NCBI RefSeq assembly: GCF_002443255.2
Contig: NW_019211458.1
Span: 39,007,897-39,071,896, forward strand
Reading direction: 5' to 3'
DNA length: 64,000 nt
From: Varroa destructor
Lineage: Eukaryota > Arthropoda > Arachnida > Mesostigmata > Varroidae
In this document: piece after piece, positions 12,668 to 24,500 of the stretch
Layout: the number at the start of each line of letters is the position of its first letter
Position numbering within the stretch: position 1 is the first letter of the stretch
Notes under the pieces: generated by a model
What the model was told of the DNA's origin: nothing
Database searches by the model: none
The model's input: only the letters and a program-made list of their open reading frames with translations
Made by a program: the position numbers and the translations under genes

Positions 12668-14256
12668 TTATTTTTTTTGCCGCAACGTCTCCAGAGGTGA
12701 CTGATCGTTATGTGTAGGCATTTTCGGGTCGGAAACAGGCCCCCCGCAGAAACCGATGCACATGAAAAACAAGCCGAAAAAGGTGGACACCACGATGTCT
12801 TCAACAGGCACTGAAAGACAGTAGCAGCTGCTTCGAGATGGACATGTGGATGGATCATTGCATGCCGGTACGGAAAAGTGAAGGAGGACACGATGATAAT
12901 TCAAGGGAAAAACTAAGGAAGACTGCGCACGAGCTCCAGCGAGGCGCACCGCCCTATCCGGTTGGTCCTCCGCCTCGCCCTCGCCCTCGGCAATCGAGTG
13001 CCCTCGCCGTTTAAGCTGGGACCCTTTCCCATGTTCCTCGCACGCGACAAGCCCCACAGGAGGCACCGGCTAGTCAGGAGATCCTGCAGAGGAGAAGTGC
13101 TCCTGTTCTGTCGACGTCGCGAGAAGATCGGAATTTGGTGCTTGAACACAAAACAACCTGCTAGGTTCCATGACAGTGGACGAATGTCCGCTCGTAGTCA
13201 ATCAGCTGACATCACTGTCACTGCCGTTGTGCATTTTGAAACAATTTGTGTTTCTATCTTATCAATTAGGTTCAGCATATTCTAGTACTGACCGTATCAG
13301 CGGTGTTTGCTCTCGTGAATTTCTAATTTCTCCTAGCCAGTACCTGTCAAATTTCGGCCTGTCATAGTCTGTAGTGTGTATTAGAGAGTAAAAGTCAAAG
13401 GAAAACACGACGAGTGGTGGAGAATTTGACACAGTGAAGGACTTTTGCCTTCATGAAGAAACGGTGATTATGCAAGAGAGATGCCAGTGAGGTTTCAACT
13501 ACTTAAAGTGTCCACAGATAGGTAGAAAGAAAGCGAGAAAGGGATAATAGTTTCAGCCGTACTGCGATTGCTGAACAGCTCGGTGGACTTTGTCAGTGGT
13601 CAGTACTGATTTATCAGAGAGTGGAGTTCTAAGGGCGTGTGTATACTTCGAGTGTTGCAGTTATTGATTGACTCGATCCATGATCATGGCGCTTTGTGGA
13701 ATCTGCAAATGATCGTGAACAAGGTTCGCTTAGGTGACAGGTCATCAAAGTGACGTTTAATTCAGTGTGACAGCATATAGTAGTTACTCAGGATGTTTTC
13801 TATAATGAGTGACTTTGTTCTGGCAGCGTACGAAATAATAGTCATGATTTTCGGAGCGAAGTCGACGATGCCATTTCTGTTTCTTATGTTCATACTCGGC
13901 CCCTCAGACATCGTCAACGGGCAAGGTAATAAGCTATCATTATTATTTTTCATGATCGGCTTCGACTGCCCCGTAGGGCAGTTTTGAACAAATGCATACA
14001 AGCTAGCGCGTGATTTCGCTGTGTAATCACATGAAAAAAAGTCGATCAGAAAATCACGCTGTTGCTCCACTGTATAGGGGGTTATGGTGACGGCTTGGGG
14101 GGATATTATAATGCCTTGTTCGAACACGCGCTCCGTAGGCATCTGTTAACACATAAAAGAGTTACACCTTAAAAACTAATCTTTTAACTTAATTACCTGT
14201 GAGGATCGTAAGTAAATGCGTTCCTCTGAAGCAGGTTGTGTTGGTGCCCAGTACAT
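12668..14256 (-). CDS. Candidate three-exon gene, small single-pass membrane protein
   Basis: Proposed exons on the minus strand are 14256-14197 (20 codons from ATG), 14142-13788 and 12810-12668, giving about 185 residues. Intron 1 is 54 bases, AT-rich, with donor CAG/GTAATT and acceptor TTAACAG, phase 0. Intron 2 is 977 bases with donor CTGA/GTAACT and acceptor CTGTCTTTCAG, phase 1. All phases agree. The middle exon is polar and includes the motif YTVEQQRDFLIDFF. The last exon encodes one hydrophobic helix (core IVVSTFFGLFFMCIGF), then a short charged tail ending in QKK, with C- and G-rich third positions over the helix. The frame of exon 1 stays open upstream to about 14403, so the true 5' end may lie further out. 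An alternative donor (GTATGA near 13895) would shorten the middle exon. No family recognised. A plus-strand exon candidate overlaps at 13793-13925, and both cannot easily be right. Confidence 0.33.
13793..13925 (+). CDS. Alternative plus-strand first exon with signal peptide
   Basis: An ATG after an acceptor-like TTACTCAG/G begins a 44-codon frame. A second in-frame ATG at 13868 starts a textbook signal-peptide-like segment (MPFLFLMFILGPSDIVNGQ). The frame ends at a good donor, CAAG/GTAATAAG, leaving a phase 1 intron, as is common just after signal peptides of secreted and cell-surface proteins. No next exon was found with certainty. It lies entirely inside the minus-strand three-exon model, and its acceptor is the mirror image of that model's donor. 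It is listed as a competing reading. Confidence 0.15.
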
Positions 14257-14403
14257 TTGCTTGTTTATGCTGATTATTCTCCGGTTTCTGCTAGCTGTTG
14301 TAGGAGGAAAAAGGAAAAGAAGAAGCGGGATTTTCAAAGCCTTTGGAAAGTCAGACGAAACAACAGATATAGCACTGCGTAGCTTTATATTGAAACAAAA
14401 TCC

Positions 14404-16742
14404 TCAGCTATTTTCTTGCCATTTTAATCAGTAGCTTTAAAACAATGCAGTAATTTACCCCATTGGTAACAAGAACCTTTTCCGAAGCTAGCCCATAGTA
14501 ACGATAAGAGCGTCGATGTCGTTTCGAAAACCTTGTCATGGTACACTACGTTTGAGATCTAATGTCAACTAAAAACTGTAAATGCATTTCGCTAATTATA
14601 ATAAGTCAGGCCAATAAGATAGGCCATAAGCAGCCTTGTGGCATATGCAAAGTTAGAGACAATTTTATAGATGTCCATATGCTCAAGACATGCCAGCTAC
14701 AGTAAATCTGAGAACACAGAAAAAGCGGAAAAGTAAAAAGTCTGGACTGTAATAATTGACGAAAACAAAAATACAATAAGTTAATGATGTCACTTTAAGA
14801 AAAATCACTTTTGCTTGATGTTCAACTTTAACAAAACCTCATAAAGTTTATCAGCATTTGAAATATAACATATAACTAATAGTTTGCCACAGATCTTTTT
14901 GTGAGGCATCCTCAGTATCAAATAGTGTTACAATATTTGTAAATAGTAAAAAATTAAAGTCAGGTAACGGAATGATATATTTTGTTAGCGTTAACTTGCG
15001 TGCACGTAATAACAATGATAACAAAAAATTTACTGTAACTACTGCAGTGAACTAGTTGGATAAGTGGAGCAAAGGCCGGCTGGCCTATGAGAAGCCTCAA
15101 CTTATTCTATAACAATGCACGTAGACTCTGCACGTAATTTAGATCTAAGTATATCTATTTGCTCTGATTTAAAATGTTGACGTTTGAAAAGGAAATCGCT
15201 CCCCATGCTGTGTACAGTACGTATCAGTAATTTAGCGTTTAAACGAAGCTCAGCTATAATGCGCTTCTCATATAAAATCGATCTTGCCCCGAGATAAAGC
15301 CGTGCATCGAGTCCAGTTTGCTAGGTCTTAATTAACCGGCCATTAAAATACAGCCGAAAAACTAGATCGGAAAATTTTGAATATCTGTAGTCGTTGTCCT
15401 ATATGAGGCTTTAATTAATTCCTTTTGTTCCCATTGTATCATCACCCGGTTATTAAGCCAATTAGATGGATTGACTTGGACGGACAACCTAGGATCTACC
15501 TGCTATTACGGAAGGAAAAATATTAGAAATTTGTAGTTTGGAACAGAGGCACCGGCGTCCAATCTGGAGATGCAAACTAAAATCATTGCGAGTTACTCTG
15601 AGAACGACCCATGTCACACTTTTTTGCATTTGCACTCCACGATTTTAAAGCAACAATAGTTTATTAGAAAATTGCGGCCGGCCAATAACAAAAACAAACG
15701 TCTGACTATTACACTGAACGAGGCTAGGAGATCATCCAAGATAGAAACATCTGAACGGGGAAATTACCTGAAATGATACACTGTCAGTTTACCGGCAATA
15801 TAACTAAGTTCAATATATAATAATTTCTCAGTAGCCATTAGGGTGTGTGTGCAAGCGGTATAGTCATATAGGTATTGTACTTATTATAATATTATCCCAT
15901 CGAGACTCTTTTACTTAACGTTAAGGAAACTCAAACGAAGCATGAAATGAGCGCCGATTGCAATGACATACGTTTGCGTTAATGTTTCAGACGTTATACC
16001 GTTCATATAAAAAAAAAAACATATGAGCTCAAACAGAGCTATGTCCCACACAGAATTTCGTCTCTGAATGGAAAGTCTCATCCGATTCGTCCGACGGCAT
16101 GGGTTAAGCGATCGCACAGAGAATTTAGAAGGAGTAGATCTACCATTCTACTTTGGCTGGACGTATAAGAAATTTATTTATAAACAAATGATTATTAAAC
16201 TTATATCTTAAATATACTACTGTTTTATTGCTCATATCACAAAATATTTGGGAAAGATTATAGAGTAGTGTCGAATATAAACCGAGTATCAATGGAAGTG
16301 TTTTAACGTTCGGGCGAAGTATATCGGTTCAATTCGAAGTAACAAAATACTTAAGACCATATGTTTTCTGACTGAGCGCTCAGACCGGGCTTTTACAGAG
16401 TATAGAACTAAATATCAATGTCTGGCTGGCATTATTTAAACGATTCAGGTATATTCTGTTACTGATTTCAGATGGCAAACTAAGCATTGGACGTGTAAAG
16501 TGACGCTTAATGTCTGTTTGCTAATGTCTGCCTGCCATAAATAGGAAAAGGACATAATGATCCTAACAGGCTTAAGACGTGGTAAAAATGCAATAGGCAT
16601 TTCTGTAAGATTTAAAATTGTTGTTTTTTTACATTTTACCTTGGTATATCACTGTTGTCTTTGATCAGTGACTAATAAACAAGCTGTAAGTTCTATATTC
16701 AATTGGCCTTTCATTCACATTAGACTTTTACATTTCGTTTTG
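14404..16742. other. No gene seen; AT-rich spacer
   Basis: AT-rich with no convincing exon. The minus frame at 15911-16117 has a hydrophobic patch but no start or splice support. Nothing else recognised. Confidence 0.5.
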
Positions 16743-16925
16743 CTATGTACATGCATATGTGCGTGCGCACCAGCTCTTTATGCCCAGTTTTATCAACCGA
16801 TTGGTAGGTTTGGACCTCGCCGGGCTCAAATCGGGTCTTCTCATTTCACTGCTGAGCTGCTTTTCGTCGAGCAAACGCGCCGTTCCTATTTCCCAGACTA
16901 ATAAAAAAAATATGGTAAAAGACAA
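16743..16925 (-). CDS. Short frame resembling a small secreted peptide
   Basis: Sixty codons from ATG to TAG. The N-terminus (MSFTIFFLLVWEIGTA) looks like a signal peptide. It is followed by a basic, arginine/lysine-rich chain with two cysteines near the end. Secreted peptides of this size exist in arthropods, but there is no amidation or dibasic cleavage pattern that identifies a neuropeptide, and a plus-strand frame overlaps. Chance is the main alternative. Confidence 0.12.
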   Translation of the reverse strand: MSFTIFFLLVWEIGTARLLDEKQLSSEMRRPDLSPARSKPTNRLIKLGIKSWCARTYACT

Positions 16926-16989
16926 CCCTGCTTCTGGGCGACCAGTTTTCGTGTAAATTAGGATAATTTAAATTTAATCATTATTCTTC

Positions 16990-17006
16990 TATATATATAT
17001 ATATAG
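16990..17006. repeat. TA dinucleotide microsatellite
   Basis: About eight TA units in a row. It is self-complementary and typical of AT-rich intergenic or intronic DNA. Confidence 0.85.
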
Positions 17007-17485
17007 AATACAATTGTGCTATGCAATACGGTCGACAATTGTTTCGCTCTATAGTAAATCTGCTAGAATTGCTTGCACCATAGCGGCTTAACTACAAGCA
17101 CTTTCAAATCGTGGATCTTTCTCGTGCTCGGGATTAGCAACAGCTGACAACTATAGTTGTTTAGCTGTTTCAAATGGATCCCTGCTGCTGTAAAAAATTT
17201 CTGTAGAAATAGGCGCATGACCTTCAACCATCCTACTGCCCTCGTACAGTTGTTACAAATAAACAAATAGCCGATTTCTTTAAAAAGGGCATCTAATATG
17301 AGCACCAGTCCTTCTTGGGTGGTATCGTTTGCATGCTGCCTAATTGCTGGGCTGGGAAGAATTCATTCCTATCATTGGCTGATATATGCTATTATACGAT
17401 CTGGCCTTCTGACATTACTACAAAGAGCCTCTTCGCACAGATAGAAACGTCCGAAGATTAAAACGCGGTTCGCTTGAAAACATAG

Positions 17486-17557
17486 GTCATTATTTGTCCG
17501 GGTCCATCAGTGCCTAGCGTTGCACGCAATGGATTGTGATTACGTTAGCTTTGTCAG
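17486..17557 (+). CDS. Candidate 72-base exon, phase 2 at both ends
   Basis: The frame is open from an acceptor-like ACATAG (poor pyrimidine tract) to a consensus donor, GTCAG/GTAAGA. It has purine-N-pyrimidine codons throughout, including an ATG at 17529 followed by DCDYVSFV. The 72-base length and phase 2-2 borders make it skippable without frame loss. If translation starts at the ATG it would be a short first coding exon. No partner exon was identified nearby and no family recognised. Confidence 0.17.
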
Positions 17558-20500
17558 GTAAGATAGACAAAACGTTTGAAAGCCTCGTATTGATAAGATC
17601 GAGCATACTTTCATTAGTACAATAACAAGTTGGCGAAATATAACATCGTTAACAATTAGCCAGATTTAAAACGTGGCTGCGGTTTTGTTAATTACAGCGG
17701 GGTTGCCAAGTTAGGTGGATGTTGAGCATTTGTATTTTAACGACCTAAACAGGGAGATGTCGAAGATTCTACATGTGTTCCTGTTTTTGTCGGTGAGATG
17801 AATTCTCGCCAATAAGCCCTGCTATGAGCAACCTATACAAAATCTGTTAAACCACAGTATTGTTATCTCAGTCCATCCATATCTCATATCTCAATTAGGT
17901 TGGCAATAGGTTTTGCCTCCTACTGAACTGATTAACGTTTCGACGAGAAGATAGCTTGATGACGGGAGGGACTACTACCTTGACAAGGTTGACCCTTGAA
18001 AGCCGTTTATAGCAAGTTCGCCCAGTCCAGCTGATAGATGGCAGCACCGTCGGCGAGAGGGCCCGCCTCCGGGGAGAGGGAATAGGCCCTTGAAAGGCCA
18101 CAAAGGCCCTCAGTTACAACCGACAGCCATAGGGAGAACACGTCGCTGCTCCGCTGCTTAGGGAACATTAAGGACTATTCGATGGACTGAGAACAGTAGC
18201 AGATTAGTCACTTTGGAGTAGTCTACTAGCAACTTAACTTATAAAAGGTAACGTCGAAAGTGTCCTTCTCAAGAAAAGTGAGTCAGTTCTTCAGGGATGG
18301 ACGGGGTTTGCATCTAAACGGCTATAACAGTGGACGGGCAGCAGGTTGCTTCTTCAGTTTATGCGACGGCCAGAGGACTCCCTTCTTTGTTATGACATGC
18401 AAGTGCGCCAGCTTAATATGGTCGTCTTATCTAGGAGTGTAAAGTAAATAGTATGTTTTACAAGAACTGTTGTGATTACGAGCAATATACAAAGGCCTAG
18501 TGTGCGAACGACGCAAAGACAAACGTATGGTTCTATTCGAATGGATTATACGAGTTATCATTGTATCTTGTATTTATTGAATAAAGAAGGATTAGTATAT
18601 ATGTTTCGTATGTACAAGGCATCGGAAAAGTCGCGCGCTCCTATGACGCTCAAAAATGTCAAGCAGCGCCATAGAGATACTATATCGAATAGTCGAAAGA
18701 AAACGCAAACCTCGTCGTGAATAGTGCTACTCTGCAAAATGTTAGACCTGCCCACTTTGACTACTCATTTGTGTAGAAATGGATTGAGAAAACGATGTAA
18801 ATTGTACTAGAAGATAAAGTCGAGCTAAAGCTACAAAATTTGCTCTGGACAATATTAAGCTTTTATCATTTCGATACGCTTTAGGTGTAGGATATTAGAC
18901 GCGTCTGAACTTCAATGTAGGGCTCTTATTATTATCATTGAGCAGTACACAGTGGTAGAGGGGACGACCCTCCTATCACAAACTATGACGTTTTTTTTTT
19001 TTGCTTGGAGATATATGCCATTGATTAGAACGTGGTCAGATACATTTTTTTAATACTCGATATGTTATAATTTCATACCCACAGATGGAGAGTCTATGTG
19101 GATTCTGTCTATTGGAAATTTTCGAAGTATGTTCGAAACGCTACGTAATTCTATAGGGTCGGGCTGCTGTTTGAGCAGTGGTTGTGTGACTACGTTGCAA
19201 CCTATATATAGATACGTGCGTCAGGCATCTCAAAAACGGTTCTAGTGATTTTTTGCATTTTTTTTTTTAATAAACCTAGCTTGGCGGGACAGCGCTATGG
19301 CGAAATCGACATTTATTAAATCGACAGTTTTATACAAAGAAATATGGGAAACTTGTCTATCAGCTCCGATGTGAATAGAAATGATACGTTTTTAAGCGGT
19401 TTTTGCAAGTACCCTGAAAAATTTCTCAGATACATTAAAGGTTTCTCAGTTATTTAATATCTATAAAATTGGCCCGCATCGGATTTTATATATATATGAT
19501 TTTTTTCATTTTGCGCTGTAAAACCGTATATGATGCCTTATATGGCCGGCTTTACAAAATGGCTGACAATTCCTGAAAAGTAGCAGCGTTATAATATTGC
19601 ATATTTGAAACTGGTTTCTGCACTAGCCTAATCATCACCCAGACTTTTTGAAGTGAAGTCAGTTTCACTATCAGGCAGAGAAATAACCGCCAAGGCGTAA
19701 CGAGTTTTTTGTAATTCAGTGACAACTTAATCTCAACAAGAGTACGGGTAAATTTTTGCAGGAACATGGGACATATTCTACAAATGACTAAAATGTAGCC
19801 TCTGAATCGCGATACTTAGGCAATTAAGACGAGCTGACATAATCGCTAAATATGATTGATTTTTTAAAGCAGAGCAATCAGAGTGCAGCGAACAAATAAA
19901 ATAATTTAGAACGTAAAAGGTTTACTGAAGAAAAATGGCAGCGTCCTGTATATATGCATAATGATAATGGTGCGCACCGAAAAATTCGGAATCTACAGCT
20001 GTTGTTACTAAGCTGCTCGCGTGGCAATGGCCTCTTCGTCCCAATATCTTTCACGTAAAAAAAATTTTATGAGCTTTTAGATGGACTGAACGCGGAAACC
20101 CAAATGACTATCACTTGCGCAACGCAGGTTTGAATAGAAAAAGAAAAAAGGGTATGTTTTTTTACAGTCAGTTGGCAGTGTCTGAAAATCGAAAATTTGT
20201 TGAAGTCTCGTGGTCAAATTTTTTGGAAAATTAACGAATTTATTCAGCATCTGCTTATCTATAGTAAAGCGACTTATGTCTTTATTAAAATAATATAAAA
20301 CGATCCTAACAGACAATAAAAACAAAAGGCAAAGCCATTTGATGGTCGAAGGAGAACAAGTGATAGATGAAAATACTTATTATAAAAGTATATGCTATAT
20401 GGTTTTAGACAACAACAATAAAATTAAAGTTGTGATTGTCAATAAAAAGAGACGAATGAATATTTCATAATTAGGCAGTTGGGCGTTATCACTTTATGTT

Positions 20501-20778
20501 TCTAATTTTTACGTTTTTAGGTTTCTAAGTCTTACGTTGTTGCAATTCTGTGACAATATTTAGAAGTAAACTCTTTTTGATCCTAGTTTGAAATTGGGTA
20601 AAGTTCAACTAATTCGGAGCATGTGACGAGCTCCATATTTCATAATGCCCGTTGGATGCCCCTTAAATAAGTTCATCTTTGGTGACCCCACTTCAATATT
20701 GTCTCATTTATTGAAACTAAGGGACTAGCGAGGCCAAAAGAGGAATGAAAGGAAGACGCAACTCGAGCGGCAGACGAT
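17558..20778. other. No gene seen; AT-rich spacer
   Basis: Holds T runs at 18991-19002 and near 19257-19268 and several chance-length frames (17895-18101 minus, 18472-18720 plus, 20077-20325 minus). Nothing recognised. Confidence 0.5.
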
Positions 20779-21205
20779 ATGATCAAATCAAACATAATAA
20801 AACTGAACGCTACCACCATTAAGGCTACAGTCGTCGTCGGAGCCATTTTAAGGGTAATCCGTTTATAGGTCTCGATATCGTGGGCGTCGCGCCATTCCTG
20901 TGCCTTCGAACCGCCGTACGCTTAGGTTCCCTCTCCTTTAGGCCACTTGCTCACCCCACACCGGCCTATCCGTCGTCGTCGTTGTCAAGAGCGCAGGGAT
21001 TTTGAACGAACATCAAAGATCCTTGCCGGTTTGCTATGTTTCGGTTGAAGGGTATTTTGCGAATACACTTTGTTCCGGCCGTAAAGTTTTACAGCGATTT
21101 GCCGCTGTTCCTGCCGTTAGGTCCTCTTTTTTGTTCTCCTTCTACCCCGGTATTCCGGCAATCCTTCATGCCTCTGCTTCACTACGTCCCTCTATGCCAA
21201 ACTAG
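20779..21205 (+). CDS. Candidate two-exon ORF, 112 residues, unknown protein
   Basis: Exon 1 (20779-20853) starts at ATG and gives 25 residues ending in TVVVGAILR. It ends at donor AAGG/GTAATC in phase 0. Exon 2 (20942-21205) follows a very good acceptor, TTCCCTCTCCTTTAG, and runs 87 residues to TAG in the matching phase. The 88-base intron is a normal size for an arthropod. Exon 2 has purine-N-pyrimidine codons, a run of valines encoded by GTC/GTT, four cysteines across the joined protein and a serine/alanine-rich end. No signal peptide or known domain is visible. The donor has T at position +5, its weakest point. Exon 2 alone could also be the last exon of a larger gene. Confidence 0.3.
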
Positions 21206-21539
21206 CTGCTAAGGGCAACCACCCCTAACAGCATTCTACGAAGTGCCGCTCTCTATAGATGTGCCTATGTACATAAGCTACGCTATATACATCGAATACA
21301 ATATCTGTAGAGGGGGAACTAGCAGACATCAGATGGTTTGGCTCTTCTTCCGTGCGCAATATCCATACACATAACAAATAATACATTACTACTCAAACAA
21401 TGTTTCCTTGACGTATGTACGGGCAGAAGCATCCCTGGGCAAGAGTGATCCTCACAGCTGCGACCGCTGGCGTCGACGCTGACGGCACCCTTAAATGTAG
21501 CTAAGCGGCCTGTCGGCCACCCTGTTTGTTGCCCTCATC
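21206..21539. other. No gene seen
   Basis: Mixed composition downstream of the candidate ORF. No clear AATAAA polyadenylation signal was found. Nothing recognised. Confidence 0.5.
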
Positions 21540-21562
21540 AAAAAAAAGGGGGGGGGGGGGGG
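21540..21562. repeat. A8 followed by a 15-base G run
   Basis: Eight A are followed by 15 consecutive G. G runs this long are rare, prone to length error in sequencing and able to form intermolecular quadruplexes. The minus-strand frame crossing it (21501-21809) has poly-proline here and is not trusted. Confidence 0.9.
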
Positions 21563-23170
21563 CAGAAAGCCATTTGGCAGAATAGCCTGTGAGTTTCGTT
21601 TCCAGAGTGAAGTGAGAAAAAAAGAACCCTGAACGAAAAAGCTCTTGAAACATAACAATGGAGAGAAAACTGGCTAGTCGCGCAACAAATATGAACGGAG
21701 TTTCGCATGATTTACAATCTCGTTCGTCGAAAAATGACATCGACATTGAAAGCCGTTCCGCATTGCTACTGATATCAGTGGCCGCTTCCAGCGGATAAAC
21801 GCGAATCACCGGATATTGACTTTAAAAACGGTAGAAAGAGTAAAGATCAGATATACGTCTTCGCCATTAGTGAACAGATCACGTGGTTGATATCGATGAT
21901 ACGTTTTGCAGTTCAGAAAATCTAAACTAACCTTTGTTCTGAACGAAGCGGTAACAGAGAAATCGCCCAACTTGCATAAAGAGAGATTCACTCTCTTTCG
22001 CGATGGCCAAGTGAGAGCGCTCTAACGCACCCAACTCTGGTGATCCTGTCGTCGAGCGTTTACCGTGTCTTCTCTTGGAAAGAGAACAACCTATCTTTAA
22101 TTAGATCTATTACTACAGTACTGTATTGGATGTCGTAGCAATGAATAAAGGAGGACCTCTAAGGGTATTCAGAAGAACGCGAAAAGATACCGTAATACGA
22201 TGTAGAGATCAGGGTTCCGTGAATAATATAGATTTTACGCTGGCGAATCAAACAGCTATCACAATTCATGAACATATTTTGTTATCTAAAGTGTTCCTGT
22301 GCTCATTTTAGCAATCCAACTGAATTAACCTTATAGCGTCGTATAACAGTTATTGTTATTTAATGATGTGAGTGCTCTTGGAAAATTTATTGTTAATCGT
22401 GTTGTACTGCTACTCTTTGGAATCATAGTTATAATTTTCATGCACAAAGCTACGGGGAATTTTGGTTGACGGGCAGCAACGGGCAAAGCTAACTCGGAGT
22501 TGCCCACGCGCACCGTAAGCATTGTAAGGTCCCCTCTGTTCTTTAATCCCTGCCTATAAAGTCTTTTCTGTGGTCAGACTTTCCTATGCCACTGTACTGT
22601 AATTCGTTTTTTCCGCTATTTCGCTTAGGAAATCCCACTAAGAGAACGATACTGCACTCGCAACATACCCATTCATACACAAGCCAGATACGGTGTCGTC
22701 TACGGTAAAGACGTGCGTCGCAAGCTGAACAGGGGGTTAAGGGAAGTACAGGGGCAAAAAAAAGGGAACAAACGGCCCGCCCTGCCAAGGGGATTTTAAA
22801 ATTTGGTCTTCGTCGCAAATCATTTGAGGCAAGCACGCGTGTCCTCGAATGAGTTCAGATTTCAGAGTTTTCCGAAGTGGACAAATTCTATGGATTCTAT
22901 GGCATTGTCGTGGTATCCGCATAATTGGGACTTTGTACCTTATGAACTCGAATTTACATAGATATTCTGATGGTAAAAATTATGTTCCGTTGTTCATGAA
23001 CGAGATTGGGTGCTACATTGGATGTTTCTTTGTACGAATTTACTGGAAACAACTCGACAGGAAATCGGCATAACCCTTAGTAACAGGAGTCGACTGTCCC
23101 AAGACTGGCAAGTTGAAGATTTTCATGGAGTATCATGCACTGTCATCAAACTTAATAGCGGATCTGCATA
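21563..23170. other. No gene seen
   Basis: Frames of 60-97 codons occur on both strands near 22126-23073, but overlap each other without one showing coding bias or splice support. Nothing recognised. Confidence 0.45.
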
Positions 23171-23205
23171 CAATAATAATAATACATAATAATAATAAGA
23201 ATAAT
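23171..23205. repeat. AAT trinucleotide microsatellite
   Basis: Imperfect AAT/AATA units over about 35 bases. Confidence 0.8.
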
Positions 23206-23477
23206 TTGCATACAGATGCCTGAAGTAGTTCACATTTGTGTAAGTAATAACATATAAGTAACAGACGAATTTTCAAGCGTGTGTACCCACATCTCCCTGA
23301 CCCGTGTTTTGTGTTTTTTGCGAATTTCTTTTGTCACCTCGCCACAGCGACGACGATGGCAATTAATTCTTATGAGGAATTAGACGAACACGGCCCATTG
23401 CCAAAAGCGATAAATGCGACGGGGAGCAGTAGGGCCATGTCAACGTGCTGAGTGGGGTGTATACGACTGTCGACCAT

Positions 23478-23496
23478 CCAACCCGATCAGGGTTGG
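23478..23496. other. Perfect 7-bp hairpin, loop GATCA
   Basis: CCAACCC and GGGTTGG flank GATCA as a perfect inverted repeat. No T run follows, and no function is assigned. Confidence 0.6.
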
Positions 23497-23759
23497 TGGC
23501 ATCGTTCCGTAACGACAGTGGCGTTCTCAATTCGCTACAACTGGCTGGCCTTGCGTCTCCATAGCCCCGTAATGCATGTTTATGAGTAGTGTATCCGGTG
23601 TCTCTCGCGCTTCCTCTCCCTCTCGTCGTCTCTCTCTAATATAATAACAACGGCGGTAGTTGGGGCAGTAGTGTGGTAGTCTCGGGAATACGGGAAGTAC
23701 AAGAACATGGGGTGAGGCAGGGACTGCAAGAGGGGCTTATGTAAATTCCTGTTGAACCA

Positions 23760-24500
23760 CAGCGTTACCGCGCGACCGCTACTATAGCCATGACGGCTAC
23801 CAGCGGCAGCATCTCCTCCTCTTCTGTGGCGTTACTCTGCCACAGGCGCTAGTGCTGCCACAGCCAGCGTTACAGCGCTCTATGCGCATCGCTGCGATCC
23901 ACCCACACTCTTATAGTTGGGGATTTAGACTTGAGCTTAAGTTGGTCGATGCGCTGGCAAGCTTAAGGAGGTCTTGGATCTACACCGAGGAGACGAACAG
24001 CGCGGAGCTGCGGGAGAGACGACGGTGGAGAGGCGGATGGGAAGGGAGTCCGTCGTGTCTACGTCCCTCTTGTGCCTACACGGTGGCCGTTTCTGGCGCG
24101 CCTTGCATCTTCACTCGGCCCCAGACTCACAGCCCACAGAGCGAGCAACGGACCGCTCCATATCCCTGGCCACTATAGCCCAACCACTGCCGCTTCCCTT
24201 TTACCCCTACGGCCCTTTCCCCTAAACCCCTCAAACGAGCAAGCCCCTTTGTGAGGAACGCGCTAGCTGAGAGCGACTCTGGTTGAGCAAACTTTACATG
24301 CTTACCGGATTCGATCCGCTCAACAGTGACGTCGGGGATTCTATGGGGACAATACAACGACAACATCCGATAGCAACCAGCGCTGGTGAAGGGGCACTGC
24401 TCAGCGATGAGACTAAAAAGACACAGACATGGCGGCTTGAGCCGAAGCGTAACGCACAGAGAACAGTGAAGTCTTTCGTCAGACAAAAGGGATAATTCTA
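23760..24500. other. GC-rich island with overlapping frames
   Basis: Composition is clearly GC-richer than the flanks and CpG-dense. Up to five frames of 60-119 codons overlap on both strands (23852-24178, 23974-24225, 24072-24254 and 24283-24495 plus; 24127-24486 minus). None wins on codon pattern. The plus frame at 24283-24495, polar and lysine-rich near its end, is the most natural-looking. A promoter or first-exon region is possible. Confidence 0.25.

Noticed and set aside
12580..12891. 103-codon minus ORF overlapping the last exon of the three-exon model in another phase
   Set aside because: It shadows the membrane-span frame, and its codon pattern is worse and its end very AT-rich.
17700..17930. 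Sequence resembling a mariner inverted terminal repeat (TTAGGTTGGCAA near 17896)
   Set aside because: No matching inverted end within 2 kb, no TA duplication pair and no transposase-like frame between.
24290..24330. B-box-like GGATTCGATCC
   Set aside because: The flanking bases do not form a T stem or acceptor stem.
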